Shown here piece by piece: positions 8,670 to 17,517 of a stretch of DNA of 64,000 nucleotides. Within the stretch, counting starts at the first letter, position 1. Every line of letters begins with the position of its first letter. A program made the translations under genes and the position numbers. Origin of the DNA: Planctomycetota bacterium (GTDB lineage: Bacteria; Planctomycetota; Uabimicrobiia; Uabimicrobiales; Uabimicrobiaceae); contig JAJDCR010000041.1 of NCBI GenBank assembly GCA_029260735.1, forward strand, positions 29,943 through 93,942, read 5' to 3'. The notes beneath the pieces are model-generated. The model searched no databases. It was given only the letters and a program-made list of their open reading frames with translations, and was not told the DNA's origin.

Positions 8670-9284
8670 CTCCTCGCGACACAAACAAAAATCAACACAA
8701 TCCAATCCATCCACTTAATCTGCGGTTCAGACAATTGAGCAAAACCATCAAAAGCGAAGCGCACCCAAACAACAGAAACAAGTAAACAAAAATCCGTTTT
8801 AATCCGATCCATCCGCTTAATCTGCGGTTCAGACAATTGAGCAAACCCATCAAAAGCGAAGCGCACCCAAACAACAGAAAATTTCCAACTCAGATAGCAT
8901 TATAGACCAAGCAAAGACAAAACCCTTGCTATAGAGCAAACAAAAATCCGTTTTAATCAGCGTAATCCGTTAAATCTGCGGTTCAGACAATTGAGCAAAC
9001 CCATCAAAAGCGAAGCGCACCCAAACAACAGAAAATTTCCAACTCAGATAGCATTATAGACCAAGCAGAGACAAAACCTTGCTATAGCACAAACAAAAAT
9101 CCGTTTTAATCCGATCCATCCGCTTAATCTGCGGTTCAGACAATAGAGCAAACCCATCAAAAGCGAAGCGCACTCATCCAATAGAAACAAGCAAAGAAAA
9201 ATCCGTTTTAATCCGATCAATCAGCTTAATCTGCGGTCAAAAATCCGTTTTAATCCGATCCATCCGTTTAATCTGCGGTCAAAA
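8670..9284 (-). repeat. Right repeat array flanking the GxxExxY gene (inverted relative to left array)
   Basis: There are five to six units of the type AATCCGTTTTAATCCGATCC, ATCCGCTTAATCTGCGGTTC, AGACAATTGAGCAAACCCAT and CAAAAGCGAAGCGCACCC. These are the reverse complement of the left-array units. Two units also carry TTTCCAACTCAGATAGCATT plus ATAGACCAAGCAAAGACAAAA, matching the sequence just after the GxxExxY stop codon. The last two units near 9210-9284 shorten to the bare core. No stable protein frame is expected; apparent frames here are repeat translations. Confidence 0.85.
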
Positions 9285-9327
9285 TCAGCGAAAGCGAGAA
9301 AAAAGTAGACATTCACCAATTAAAAAC

Positions 9328-9373
9328 GTATAATATATTCCACACAAAAAATAAAAAGAAAAAAATATTATAC
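9328..9373. promoter_or_regulatory. AT-rich inverted repeat upstream of photolyase gene
   Basis: GTATAATAT (9328-9336) and ATATTATAC (9365-9373) form a 9-bp inverted repeat ending 14 bp before the photolyase start. The left arm contains TATAAT, a possible -10 box, but no good -35 is visible. It could be an operator or a leader hairpin. Confidence 0.3.
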
Positions 9374-9387
9374 AAGAAGAGACTCTA

Positions 9388-10824
9388 ATGACAAAAAGTA
9401 ACCGCGAAAAAAACATCACCATCCACTGGTTTCGACAAGACTTAAGACTTTCTGATAACCCTAGCCTTTATGAGGCAGCCCAGGAAGGCGATGTATTACC
9501 TATTTATATATTAGACAACAAAAACTCTGGAGAGCATGCTCTGGGAGCTGCCAGCCGTTGGTGGTTACATTATTCATTAAATGCTTTGCAAAAATCTCTA
9601 GGGGGAAAGCTATCTCTTTACCAGGGAAATCCTCAAGAAATATTGAGTAGTCTTATTCAAAGATATCCGGTCAAAGGCGTTTATTGGAATCGTTGTTACG
9701 AACCTTGGCGCATAAAAAGAGATCAAAAAATCAAGGAATGTCTAAAATTAGTGGGAATAAAAACAGCTAACTTTAATGGTTCTCTTCTTTGGGAACCTTG
9801 GCAGATACACAAAAAAGATGGCACTCCTTATAAGGTTTTTACACCTTACTACAAAAGAGGATGCTTGCTTGCTCCTCCCCCTCGCCTTCCTCTTGCTGCA
9901 CCTAAGAATTTAGATCTTGTTTATGATAGTGCAGGATCTTTTCTCAACGAACTTGACTTATTGCCTTCTATACATTGGGATAAAAAAATGGAGGCTTATT
10001 GGCAAATGGGAGAAGAAAAAGCTCAGGCAAGACTTGATATTTTTTTGAAAAATGGTTTAGCCGACTACAAAGAAGGACGTAATTTTCCCGCGAAAAAAAA
10101 TGTTTCTCGACTATCTCCGCATTTACATTTTGGTGAAATCTCTCCCCACCAAGTATGGTATAGAGCCAAAAAAGAGTGTTCAGGGGAAAATTTAGATCAT
10201 TTTCTGAGCGAACTAGGTTGGCGGGAATTTTCTCATAGCCTACTCTATTACTTTCCTGGTTTGCCTCGTCAAAATTGGCAAAATAAATTTGATGCTTTTC
10301 CCTGGCAAAACAACAGAGAGTTTTTAGAGTGTTGGCAAAAAGGACAAACGGGTTATCCGATTGTTGATGCGGGAATGCGCGAACTGTGGCAGACAGGTTA
10401 CATCCATAATCGAGTGCGCATGATCGTAGGTTCTTTTTTGGTGAAGAACCTTCTTCTTCACTGGAATCACGGAGAACGTTGGTTTTGGGATTGTCTTGTC
10501 GATGCAGATTTGGCAAATAATAGTGCTAGCTGGCAGTGGGTTGCGGGCTGTGGGGCCGATGCGGCTCCTTATTTTCGTGTCTTTAATCCTATTACGCAAG
10601 GAAGTAAGTTTGATTCTTCGGGAGAGTATACCCGATGTTTTGTGCCGGAGCTAAAACGGCTGCCAGATAAATATCTTTTTCGTCCTTGGGAAGCTCCTCT
10701 TGATGTTTTAAAAGAAGCGGGAGTTACTCTGGGAAAAGAGTACCCTCGACCGATCGTTGATGTTAAGATTTCTCGGGAAAAAGCCCTTGAAGCTTTTGCT
10801 TCTTTGAAGAAAGCGAATTTATAA
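9388..10824 (+). CDS. phrB: Deoxyribodipyrimidine photolyase (class I cryptochrome/photolyase family)
   Basis: The 478-residue protein matches the usual class I length. The N-terminal antenna domain opens with TIHWFRQDLRLSDNPSLYEA. The C-terminal FAD-binding domain shows FLSELGWREFSHSLLYYFP, GYPIVDAGMRELWQTGYIHN, RVRMIVGSFLVKNLL, DADLANNSASWQWVAGCGAD and YFRVFNP. It uses blue or near-UV light to split cyclobutane pyrimidine dimers. The start ATG follows AAGAAGAG at a suitable distance. The gene converges on the FHA-kinase gene, and the two stop codons overlap by 6 bp. CPD rather than cryptochrome function is inferred from the conserved substrate-site tryptophans. Confidence 0.92.
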   Translation: MTKSNREKNITIHWFRQDLRLSDNPSLYEAAQEGDVLPIYILDNKNSGEHALGAASRWWLHYSLNALQKSLGGKLSLYQGNPQEILSSLIQRYPVKGVYWNRCYEPWRIKRDQKIKECLKLVGIKTANFNGSLLWEPWQIHKKDGTPYKVFTPYYKRGCLLAPPPRLPLAAPKNLDLVYDSAGSFLNELDLLPSIHWDKKMEAYWQMGEEKAQARLDIFLKNGLADYKEGRNFPAKKNVSRLSPHLHFGEISPHQVWYRAKKECSGENLDHFLSELGWREFSHSLLYYFPGLPRQNWQNKFDAFPWQNNREFLECWQKGQTGYPIVDAGMRELWQTGYIHNRVRMIVGSFLVKNLLLHWNHGERWFWDCLVDADLANNSASWQWVAGCGADAAPYFRVFNPITQGSKFDSSGEYTRCFVPELKRLPDKYLFRPWEAPLDVLKEAGVTLGKEYPRPIVDVKISREKALEAFASLKKANL

Positions 10825-12030
10825 AAGGACAACTTCATCAAGTTCGTCCAGTAAATAATCTTTTAGAACCTTAACAGACTGAGGTCGTCCCTTGGGCTCT
10901 TTCTGTAAACATTTCATAATAATCTGTCCCAGTCTTTCAGGAATAGCAGCGTTTCTCTCCCTGATAGGTACGGGTTCTTCGGCAATGATTTTAAGGCTCA
11001 TGCTTTTATTATTTTCCTTATAGATACCTTTCAGTGTAAGCATATTATATATCAAAACACCTATAGAGTAGATATCTACTTGCTCAGTGACGTTTTCTGT
11101 ATCAGAAAGCTCTTCGGGAGACAAATAGTCCATTTCCTTCATGCTATCTGCACTTAAAGTTAAGCCGCTAAATCCTTCATTTTCATATTTTTTAGCTACA
11201 CCAAAGTCAGTAAGTTTAACACATATCTTATTGTTCTTTTTGACGAGTAAAACATTCGCTGATTTAAGATCTCGATGAATGACTCGGTTATAATGTAGGT
11301 ACTCTAATCCTCCTAGAATTTGCTCAATAATATTCTTGCTTTCGGTCAAAGAAAGAGGAGAGGACTGTTTTTTCAGGTAACTATTTAAGCTTTCCCCCTC
11401 AATATACTCCATCGGAATATAGAAGTATCCTTCCTTACAGTAGCCTCCATTTTGATATTTAACCAGATTAGGGTGATTTAACTCCGAGCACAGCTTAACT
11501 TTTTGAAGAAAGGATTTGATTTGCTCTTCTCTTGGCGCCACTCTTGGATAAGCAATTTTTAAAGCTACCTGCTTTTGGCTAGACTGATCCTCTGCCAAAT
11601 GTACAGTTCCGATATTTCCTTCGCCGATTTTTCCTAGAATTTTAAACTTATCCCAAGAAGAAAAGGTCTCTTTCTTCGAATTAAAATCTGCTTCTTTCAC
11701 CCCTTTGAAATATACTCGAACAATGGTTTTACCCACACGTAGAAAATCCCCACTAGCCAAATTCTTCTCGTCAAACTTTTTAAAAGAAAGTTTTTCATTC
11801 TCTACCGCGGAAGGAGCATAGTAAGTACCATTGCGACTTCCCATATCTTTCACAAAAACATTGCTCGGAGGAAGCAGTTCTATCAAACAGTGCACCCGAG
11901 AAATTTTAGGGTCATCAGGAAAAGAGAAGTAGCACTTGGCCGACCGTCCGATAGATATTTTTTTATATTCCTTGAAGGAAAATGTTTCTCCCTTCAAAGG
12001 ACCCGAGATTACCTTAAGAATTAGTTTCAT
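10819..12030 (-). CDS. FHA domain - serine/threonine protein kinase
   Basis: The 403-residue protein has an FHA domain at about 1-105 (ISIGRSAKCYFSF, ISRVHCLIE, DMGSRNGTYYAPS). The kinase domain covers about 130-395: glycine loop GKIGEGNIGTVHLAED, lysine in VALKIAYP, catalytic loop VIHRDLKSANVLLV, LTDFGVAKKYE, and LSPEE in place of APE. All catalytic residues are present. No membrane segment is seen, so it is cytoplasmic. FHA domains bind phosphothreonine peptides, so the kinase may dock on its own products or on partners. Other FHA proteins in this window (near 45.7 and 52.4 kb) are potential members of one signalling network. Confidence 0.9.
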   Translation of the reverse strand: MKLILKVISGPLKGETFSFKEYKKISIGRSAKCYFSFPDDPKISRVHCLIELLPPSNVFVKDMGSRNGTYYAPSAVENEKLSFKKFDEKNLASGDFLRVGKTIVRVYFKGVKEADFNSKKETFSSWDKFKILGKIGEGNIGTVHLAEDQSSQKQVALKIAYPRVAPREEQIKSFLQKVKLCSELNHPNLVKYQNGGYCKEGYFYIPMEYIEGESLNSYLKKQSSPLSLTESKNIIEQILGGLEYLHYNRVIHRDLKSANVLLVKKNNKICVKLTDFGVAKKYENEGFSGLTLSADSMKEMDYLSPEELSDTENVTEQVDIYSIGVLIYNMLTLKGIYKENNKSMSLKIIAEEPVPIRERNAAIPERLGQIIMKCLQKEPKGRPQSVKVLKDYLLDELDEVVLL

Positions 12031-12176
12031 GCCACTGTCCTAAAACTTTACATTAAATTAACTTACTTGAAGTTTTTTTTGAAAATCTAAATGAATCCTG
12101 GTATTATACATTATAATAGCTTCCTTCGGGAAGAAAATTTAAGAAAAATAAGATATTTCAACCAAAAGGATCTATC

Positions 12177-12833
12177 ATGTACAAACTATATTTAATGCTC
12201 GCTATAGCAATGCTTGCTTCTCCTTTGCAAGCAGGAATCGTTACTTTTATTGGTAACGCCGAGCAAGCCAATTGGGAATCAGCGATCGGCGGAGTCGGAG
12301 CCATTACTGGCACAGAAGATTTTAACAGCTTTACCAGTGACGTTTTCGGTAACAACACCGTTTTAGATTTACCACTATTCACGATTACATCTGCCTCAAG
12401 TAACGGCAATTTTAATATAATAGATGTTCCCGCTCAAAATGCACAAGCAAATCAAGATGGAACCCCTTCTTTCTTAGGTTTACAGAACGTTACTATCGAC
12501 TTCAAAGAGGATTTAACAGCTCTAGCTTTTGGTTATATCGATAGCGGAGCAGATACTCAAAACTATGGTCTACGAGTTAATTTCTCTGGCGGTGGTAGCG
12601 ATACTTTTCTTCTAGGAAACCCGAACCCCGTCGAATTCCGAGGAATAACCACAAATAATGGAACTCTCATCGATTCCATTACCTGGATTCTACCTGCTTC
12701 CCCGAGTCCTTTCTCCATTGATAATGTTCGCGTTCTTAGTGTAAATGGTGGTGGTGGAGCAGTTCCAGAGCCTACGAGCATCGGACTTATGGTAATGGCC
12801 TTGGTATTTTTTTATCTGAGGAATAAAAAATGA
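12177..12833 (+). CDS. PEP-CTERM sorted exported protein
   Basis: The 218-residue protein has a signal peptide (MYKLYLMLAIAMLASPLQAG) and the full C-terminal sorting signal: VPEP at about 196, a hydrophobic stretch IGLMVMALVFFYL, then RNKK. The body is Asn/Gly-rich and beta-like. It resembles PEP-CTERM proteins with an FNSFTSD-type lead and a SPFSIDNVRV segment near the end. An exosortase would cleave at the PEP motif; none is encoded in this window. The downstream PEP-CTERM gene overlaps it by 4 bp (ATGA), so both are translated from one mRNA. Confidence 0.85.
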   Translation: MYKLYLMLAIAMLASPLQAGIVTFIGNAEQANWESAIGGVGAITGTEDFNSFTSDVFGNNTVLDLPLFTITSASSNGNFNIIDVPAQNAQANQDGTPSFLGLQNVTIDFKEDLTALAFGYIDSGADTQNYGLRVNFSGGGSDTFLLGNPNPVEFRGITTNNGTLIDSITWILPASPSPFSIDNVRVLSVNGGGGAVPEPTSIGLMVMALVFFYLRNKK

Positions 12834-13369
12834 AAATGAGCTATTTACCAAGAATAAGCTTTGTTGTAATAATAATGCTCTTTACCAGTGTTGCTACAGC
12901 AATCCCTTTTACTCTTCAGGGAACCATTGGTAGTTTTCAAGATACAGGAGTTGACGTTGCAGTTGGAGATACTTTAAACATCAACGCTTCTGGGCAAATT
13001 TTCTTTGCCAACAGATCTAGCGGTTTTACTAACCCTGACGGATTAGGACCTGAGCTATCTAACCCGACATTCTTTGGAGGTAATCTTTTGCCTTCTGCCG
13101 TAAATGTATCCCTTGTTGGAAAAATAGGAACTTCACCCGTCCCTGAATCTGGTCCAGGGTTAGGTGCAGGTAGCATAGGCAGTAACTACAGCCAAGTAAT
13201 GACCACCGCGGGTCGCCTTTTCCTTGCCTATAACGATGGCGTTGGTAGCTTTGGTGATAACAGTGGTTTTTTTGACACGGAAATCGAAGTTTCCTCCTCG
13301 GTACCAGAACCAAAAACTTGGATAATACTGCTATTCACCATACCACTGCTACTTTGTTTTCATAAGTAA
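12830..13369 (+). CDS. PEP-CTERM sorted exported protein, second of a coupled pair
   Basis: The 179-residue protein has a signal peptide (LPRISFVVIIMLFTSVATA) and a C-terminal VPEPKTWIILLFTIPLLL followed by CFHK, a PEP-CTERM signal with a minimal basic end. The middle is Gly/Ser/Asn-rich (GIGSNYS-like blocks, LFLAYNDGVGSFGDNSG). FLAYNDG..F.DN.G resembles lectin-like domains of the PA14/LecA kind, but this is tentative. Start and stop overlap with the preceding gene imply translational coupling and a shared role at the cell surface. Confidence 0.8.
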   Translation: MKMSYLPRISFVVIIMLFTSVATAIPFTLQGTIGSFQDTGVDVAVGDTLNINASGQIFFANRSSGFTNPDGLGPELSNPTFFGGNLLPSAVNVSLVGKIGTSPVPESGPGLGAGSIGSNYSQVMTTAGRLFLAYNDGVGSFGDNSGFFDTEIEVSSSVPEPKTWIILLFTIPLLLCFHK

Positions 13370-13511
13370 AACGCACTATTTATACGATACCTGAAAAACA
13401 TGCATTTAATCTAGGTTCATATTTTATAAGGTTTAGTCGCGCCAGGCGCCAATAGCATTAAGTTAAGCTCTAGCCTTTGTATTTTTTTCCCCCCCGCGGT
13501 GGATTTTGAGT

Positions 13512-13648
13512 AGAAAAGAATTTCACGCAAAGGCGCAAAGAAAAGCAAAGGAAAATGTAAAAAATCTTTCTGTTCATGAAGTTCTCCGAATTTATCTCTT
13601 GCCTAGATTCTTTTTCTCCTTGGCGTCTTTGCGTGAAATTCTTTTCTT
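13512..13648. repeat. Inverted repeat with CACGCAAAGGCGCAAAG arms
   Basis: The left arm AGAAAAGAATTTCACGCAAA followed by GGCGCAAAG (13512-13540) is matched by an inverted right arm that ends AATTCTTTTCT at 13648, with two or three mismatches over about 29 bp. The spacer is about 78 bp. This arm sequence is of a kind I have seen dispersed in unrelated bacterial genomes. It resembles a non-autonomous palindromic element. Confidence 0.65.
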
Positions 13649-13845
13649 TCTTCAACTTTAAGCCGTACTCTTTTCACTGTGCCTTAAAAATATGCAAATC
13701 CAAATGCGTGTTTTTTTCTTCTTATTTTTTCTATCCTTTAGCCCTTTTTTGTTTCCGTGTGTGAGAAGCCTGTAAAACGCTCAGAATATTCTAGAAACTT
13801 GTCCATTCCCGAGCAATACTTACTTTCCCCTTACAGCACAAAACA

Positions 13846-13893
13846 AAAAAAGCGTAGCATGAATTACTTAACAGTATCACACTACGCCTTTTT
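13846..13893 (+). terminator. Terminator-like hairpin, imperfect
   Basis: AAAAAGCGTAGCATG pairs with CACTACGCCTTTTT across a 19-base loop. A-tracts on the left and T-tracts on the right make it usable in both directions. It lies about 480 bp past the PEP-CTERM pair, so it may end a longer transcript or belong to an unseen small RNA. Confidence 0.45.
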
Positions 13894-14321
13894 GGGATTC
13901 TCTTTGAGAATTTGATTTTCTATATATATTTGCCAAAGAATGCTCTTATTTTTAGCGATGAACCTATCTTATTTCAAAGCTAATTTGTTTTAGCTCTATT
14001 GCAAAATTATTGCTTTGTTTCATCTCCAATATACTACCGTATAAAAGCCGAAAGTTCAAGAAATTTTTATTTATTTTTTCAAAAAATCCTCTAAGGCTAT
14101 AAGTAAAAACACTTTATAACTATTATTATTTTTACTTAAAACATTTACCTTAGAACTTTGATTATAAAACTGTTTTCATGGGAAAAAACTTGTATTCTTG
14201 ATAAGAATAGAATAATATCAAATGTCTTAAGAAACCAAATTTATATAAGAAAAAATAAAAGCAAATTAGGATCCCTATCTACATTACAAAAAAATAATTA
14301 GCTTTTACAAAGGAGTGCCAA

Positions 14322-15029
14322 GTGCCAAAGTTAGTTCAACGTATTTTTATGTTATCCTTTGTATTCCTGTTACCTTCTGCTTTTTCGGGTACAATCACAG
14401 AAAATTTCGATGGCGGAGTTTTTGACAGCAATCTTTTTGAAGTATCTGAAGGAACAGGTTCAGCCGCTAGTGGTCGCTGGATTAGTCCTGATAGGGCTAC
14501 TTTCAGAACTGTAGCAACAGATTTAAAACCCACCGCTAGCAATGTTTTAGTCGTTGAAGCCGATTTAACCTTTGCTCCAACAAGCGACATTGCTTTTTTA
14601 GGCTTTCGTTCTGCTGGAACTCGTACTAATTCTAATGAACCCGGCAATGGCCTCCTTCTGCGTATGCACAATTTTTCTGGGGGACTAACCCATGTTAGTA
14701 CAGATGGACCTAATGCCCTTATCGGTACTTTTAACCCTCCGCAAGGAGATTCTTTCTACGCTTTATCTACAGTGAGAATCAAAGTAACCGACAATGGCTC
14801 GTTAGTTAATGTCGAAATGCAAAACCTAAATACCTTAGCAACCCACCAGTTCCAAATAAACACAGGCTTTAACAATGCCATTAACCACGTAATCTTCTCA
14901 GGAAATAGCTCTGTAGCTTGGGATAATATCTCCATCACTCACTCCACTTTCGCTGATCCAGTGCCTGAGCCAAACACTATATTACTCCTGTTTTTAGGTG
15001 TTTTGTTTTTAAGTAAAAAACGAGCTTAA
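14322..15029 (+). CDS. PEP-CTERM sorted exported protein
   Basis: The 235-residue product starts at GTG 14322, with AAGGAG (14310-14315) as ribosome binding site. It has a signal peptide (LVQRIFMLSFVFLLPSAFSG) and ends VPEPNTILLLFLGVLFLSKK RA, a textbook PEP-CTERM signal. The mature part is beta-rich and resembles a concanavalin-like lectin/glucanase jelly roll (ITENFDGGVFDSNLFEVSEG, later WDNISITH near the end). It may bind surface or extracellular polysaccharide. It is monocistronic, with a strong hairpin downstream. Confidence 0.8.
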   Translation: MPKLVQRIFMLSFVFLLPSAFSGTITENFDGGVFDSNLFEVSEGTGSAASGRWISPDRATFRTVATDLKPTASNVLVVEADLTFAPTSDIAFLGFRSAGTRTNSNEPGNGLLLRMHNFSGGLTHVSTDGPNALIGTFNPPQGDSFYALSTVRIKVTDNGSLVNVEMQNLNTLATHQFQINTGFNNAINHVIFSGNSSVAWDNISITHSTFADPVPEPNTILLLFLGVLFLSKKRA

Positions 15030-15563
15030 TCAAACCCATTTTTTGCTTACATCTTTTGTTTTGATCAATAAAGCAAAACGTCAATCCTCCGACAAATATT
15101 TCGGCGACAAAGCAAGATATCTCTTGCTTGTCGCCCAATACCTGATCCCCAATAATTACCATCACTTTAGCAAAATTAACTCCCGCCATAAACCATACGG
15201 TGAAAGATATTTCTTTCAACACCTCCTTAAACCATTACAAAAAAGACCTCTAACCCTAGCTTTCTCTCCCTCTACTTCAAAAATAGAGTACATTTTTTAA
15301 GTTCGACATTAGCCAACTCGCTAGTCAGTTTTCATTTGACAAGCAATGAGTAAATGTAATAACCTGAGAGTTATCTTGTCTGTAAGTGAACTTAACAGTT
15401 AAGTATGGGTCAAAAAAAAGACATGCCAGCTACTCCTTTGTGCTTATAGCCAAGACACTAAACTTTAGTAGCAAAACTTCGAGAACAAAATCTAAAGTAA
15501 AAATGTGTTTTATAAGGCACATTCTCAAGGCAAACATAATTTTTTTTACAAAAAGGGAAAATA
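15030..15563. other. Intergenic region with a strong hairpin
   Basis: This 534-bp gap contains the hairpin GGCGACAAAGCAAGA / TCTTGCTTGTCGCC at 15103-15135, with a nearly perfect 14-bp stem and no T tract. It could be a processed transcript end of the upstream gene. An 85-codon frame (15043-15300) runs through the hairpin and lacks a ribosome binding site, so I do not call it. The 15400-15560 part is AT-rich and should contain the ankyrin gene promoter. Confidence 0.5.
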
Positions 15564-16622
15564 ATGAAAATTAAAATACTACTGGTTCTTTTATCTATTT
15601 TTGGTGCTAACGTATGGGCAGATTTTTATGAATTTCTTTCCGCGATCAAAGCCGGAGATAAAGAGAAAGTCGTAAAACTAGTAGAGGCAGGGCAAGATGT
15701 TAACCAAGCATTTACAAACGATTGGCCACACGGATTAACTCCTCTCCACCAAGCCGCGAGGAATAACAAAATAGAAGTCGCCAAATTTCTCATCAGCAAA
15801 GGAGCAAAGGTCGATGCTGTCTTGAATGGCGATGGAGATCAAGGCACAACACCTCTTCATATGGCTGCGGAAAAAGGCTACGATGATATGGCACGCTTGC
15901 TTTTAGAAAACAAAGCAAACATACATGCCACCATGGATGCTGGTACAATACTACATGCTGCATGCAGTGGAGGTAGTTTATGGCTAGCAAAAGAAGCGCT
16001 GAAAAACAAGATAGATATTAACGCCTTAAACAAGGATGGACGTGTTGCTTTACATTACGCTGCCAGAATGGGGCATGATAAATTAGTACGACTTCTAGTA
16101 GACAACAAAGCAAAAATTATTGATTCGCCAGACGGTACAATGCTTCACCAAGCTTGCCGCGGTGGAGTAGAGTGGTTCATTAAAGATCTCATCGCTGGTG
16201 GGGCTAACATCAATGCAAAGGTGGGAATAGATAAGATTGGTGTTGTATGGGAAGCTTGTTGTTCCAAAAATCCCAATTCACTAAAAATATTACTAGCACA
16301 TAAAGTTGAGACAAAAGATCTTGATTTGAATATGTTTATTACCTATGGAAATGCTGCACAACAAGAAAATTTATGTACTCTTGCCGCTCATGGTTTCGAC
16401 TTCTTCACCGTAGCTACCTCCGGAGATTCAGAAGGTCTGTCTCTCTTTCATACCGCAATCATGTCTGGACGTAGCACAAAGCTCATCAAAATATTGCTCG
16501 AAAAAGGCGGAAATGTCGATGAACCTATTACTGCGGGAGCACACAAAGGCAAAACCGCCCGCGATTTAGCCAAAAAAGAAAAAGTGATCGCACTTTTCCC
16601 CAAAAAGAAAGAGAAAAAATAG
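15564..16622 (+). CDS. Exported ankyrin-repeat protein
   Basis: The 352-residue protein has a signal peptide (MKIKILLVLLSIFGANVWA) and seven to eight ankyrin repeats through the rest. Typical units are GLTPLHQAARNNKIEVAKFL, GTTPLHMAAEKGYDDMARLL and GRVALHYAARMGHDKLVRLL. The last repeat is TAGAHKGKTARDLAKKEK. Ankyrin repeats bind proteins; an exported copy probably works in the periplasm or outside. The start ATG follows AAAGGGAAAATA. A clean terminator follows the gene, so it is likely monocistronic. The partner is unknown. Confidence 0.85.
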   Translation: MKIKILLVLLSIFGANVWADFYEFLSAIKAGDKEKVVKLVEAGQDVNQAFTNDWPHGLTPLHQAARNNKIEVAKFLISKGAKVDAVLNGDGDQGTTPLHMAAEKGYDDMARLLLENKANIHATMDAGTILHAACSGGSLWLAKEALKNKIDINALNKDGRVALHYAARMGHDKLVRLLVDNKAKIIDSPDGTMLHQACRGGVEWFIKDLIAGGANINAKVGIDKIGVVWEACCSKNPNSLKILLAHKVETKDLDLNMFITYGNAAQQENLCTLAAHGFDFFTVATSGDSEGLSLFHTAIMSGRSTKLIKILLEKGGNVDEPITAGAHKGKTARDLAKKEKVIALFPKKKEKK

Positions 16623-16655
16623 TTAAATTCATCTCAATAGTCTATAGTAATTAAG

Positions 16656-16699
16656 AAAAGACAATGGATACAGTATCTTCGTTATTCATTGTCTTTTTT
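16656..16699 (+). terminator. Rho-independent terminator after the ankyrin gene
   Basis: AAAAGACAATG (16656-16666) pairs with CATTGTCTTTT across 20 bases and runs into T6. It lies 34 bp after the stop codon. Confidence 0.75.
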
Positions 16700-16723
16700 C
16701 TTCGAAGGAAATTGTAGTTTTGA

Positions 16724-17140
16724 ATGGAGTCGAAAGTGAATGTACAAAAAATGGAATTGCTTTCTAAAAAAGTAAAAGCAATGGGCTTCTCAAATGAGCC
16801 CGGGCCAATTGTAGCTGTTTCACTCGAAGATTTTTTTGATGGCAATGATGATGAAGGGTCGCTTGCTTGTAATCTAACCGAACACCCTGGCATTGATTTT
16901 TTCTATTCCGAATTGATGAGCTTTAGAAACACAAATCAAGTGGATGTTTTCGTGGAGATATACGAGATTGAAGAGGAAATGTGGCCTTACTCAGAGAGAG
17001 TTTATATCATAGGAAACGTCTCTGCCGAAAATATCGCCAATCTTTGTAGTAAACTTCAGGCCTCTGAAATAGAATCGCCTGATGAGAAACAAATTAACAG
17101 GATATTATATAAAAACGTACTTTCACTTTGGTGGGATTAA
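16724..17140 (+). CDS. Small cytoplasmic protein of unknown function
   Basis: The 138-residue product is acidic, with no signal peptide or membrane segment. Visible parts are IVAVSLEDFFDGNDDEGSLA, then a segment with alternating hydrophobic residues (VDVFVEIYEIEEEMWPYSER, VYIIGN) and a C-terminal LSLWWD. The composition and mixed alpha/beta look resemble small immunity-type proteins, but no family is recognised. The start codon at 16724 (ATG) has weak GAAGGAAATTG upstream. It is isolated, between a terminator and a pseudogene. Confidence 0.6.
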   Translation: MESKVNVQKMELLSKKVKAMGFSNEPGPIVAVSLEDFFDGNDDEGSLACNLTEHPGIDFFYSELMSFRNTNQVDVFVEIYEIEEEMWPYSERVYIIGNVSAENIANLCSKLQASEIESPDEKQINRILYKNVLSLWWD

Positions 17141-17517
17141 ATTCTAGTTGTCAGATTTTACACAATATTAGAACGGAATCTTCGTAAATCTACAGTCAAA
17201 TTCACAGACCTTTACTCTTACTATCCTCTAACTCCAGTGTGCAAAATGATAAGCAAGATAAGCGGTGTAAGTAATTCCTGATTTTAAGAATCTACGAGGT
17301 ATGTTTTCATTAAGACTAATTGCGAGAGGTCCCTTGTTATCTATTGCTCCACGGCCATAAAACCGCCCATCTATTCTTTGAGTTTCCAAGGTGAGGAATC
17401 CCAAAGTTCAATTGTAGTCGCAAGGGGGGTTTTATTTTTCAATAAAAGGCTCTTTGTTTGTATAATAAAGAGAATTTTATTCTTATAGGAAAAAGCTAGC
17501 TAGCAAGAAAGGTATGG
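17141..17517. other. Intergenic region holding a decayed peptidase gene and the TPR-CHAT promoter region
   Basis: Most of this gap is the M20 peptidase relic (17228-17421, minus strand). The last 95 bp are AT-rich, with TATAAT at 17461-17466 as a possible -10 box for the TPR-CHAT gene. TTTTCA at 17436-17441 is a poor -35 at 19-bp spacing. Confidence 0.4.
17228..17421 (-). pseudogene. Decayed fragment of an M20-family metallopeptidase (ArgE/DapE/dipeptidase type)
   Basis: On the minus strand, ATTIELWDSSPWKLK is followed, after a frame shift near 17376, by IDGRFYGRGAIDNKGPLAIS and then NENIPRRFLKSGIT. The YGRGAxDxKGP block, with the zinc-ligand/bridging aspartate, is the hallmark of M20 peptidases, preceded in intact proteins by a W-x(3)-PF-type segment. 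The rest of the gene is missing and stops follow. It is a relic, not a functional gene. Confidence 0.7.

Larger units (their letters stand above)
13370..14321. other. Long intergenic region with repeats and a terminator-like hairpin
   Basis: This 950-bp gap separates the PEP-CTERM pair from a third PEP-CTERM gene. It contains the inverted repeat at 13512-13648 and a terminator-like hairpin at 13846-13893, listed separately. A weaker inverted pair TAAGTAAAAA / TTTTTACTTA lies near 14100-14142. Short open frames here arise from the repeat and have no ribosome binding sites. The AT-rich 14150-14300 segment probably holds the promoter of the next gene. Confidence 0.5.

Noticed and set aside
8660..8874. 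Two overlapping frames right of the GxxExxY gene
   Set aside because: They are translations of repeat units (RFAFDGFAQLSEPQIK repeated) and not conserved coding sequence.
7401..9284. Possible CRISPR array
   Set aside because: Units vary in length (about 45 to 130 bp), are imperfect, reverse orientation around the GxxExxY gene and have no unique spacers or cas genes.
15043..15300. 85-codon open frame after the PEP-CTERM gene
   Set aside because: It runs through a strong hairpin, has no ribosome site and shows no protein-like composition.
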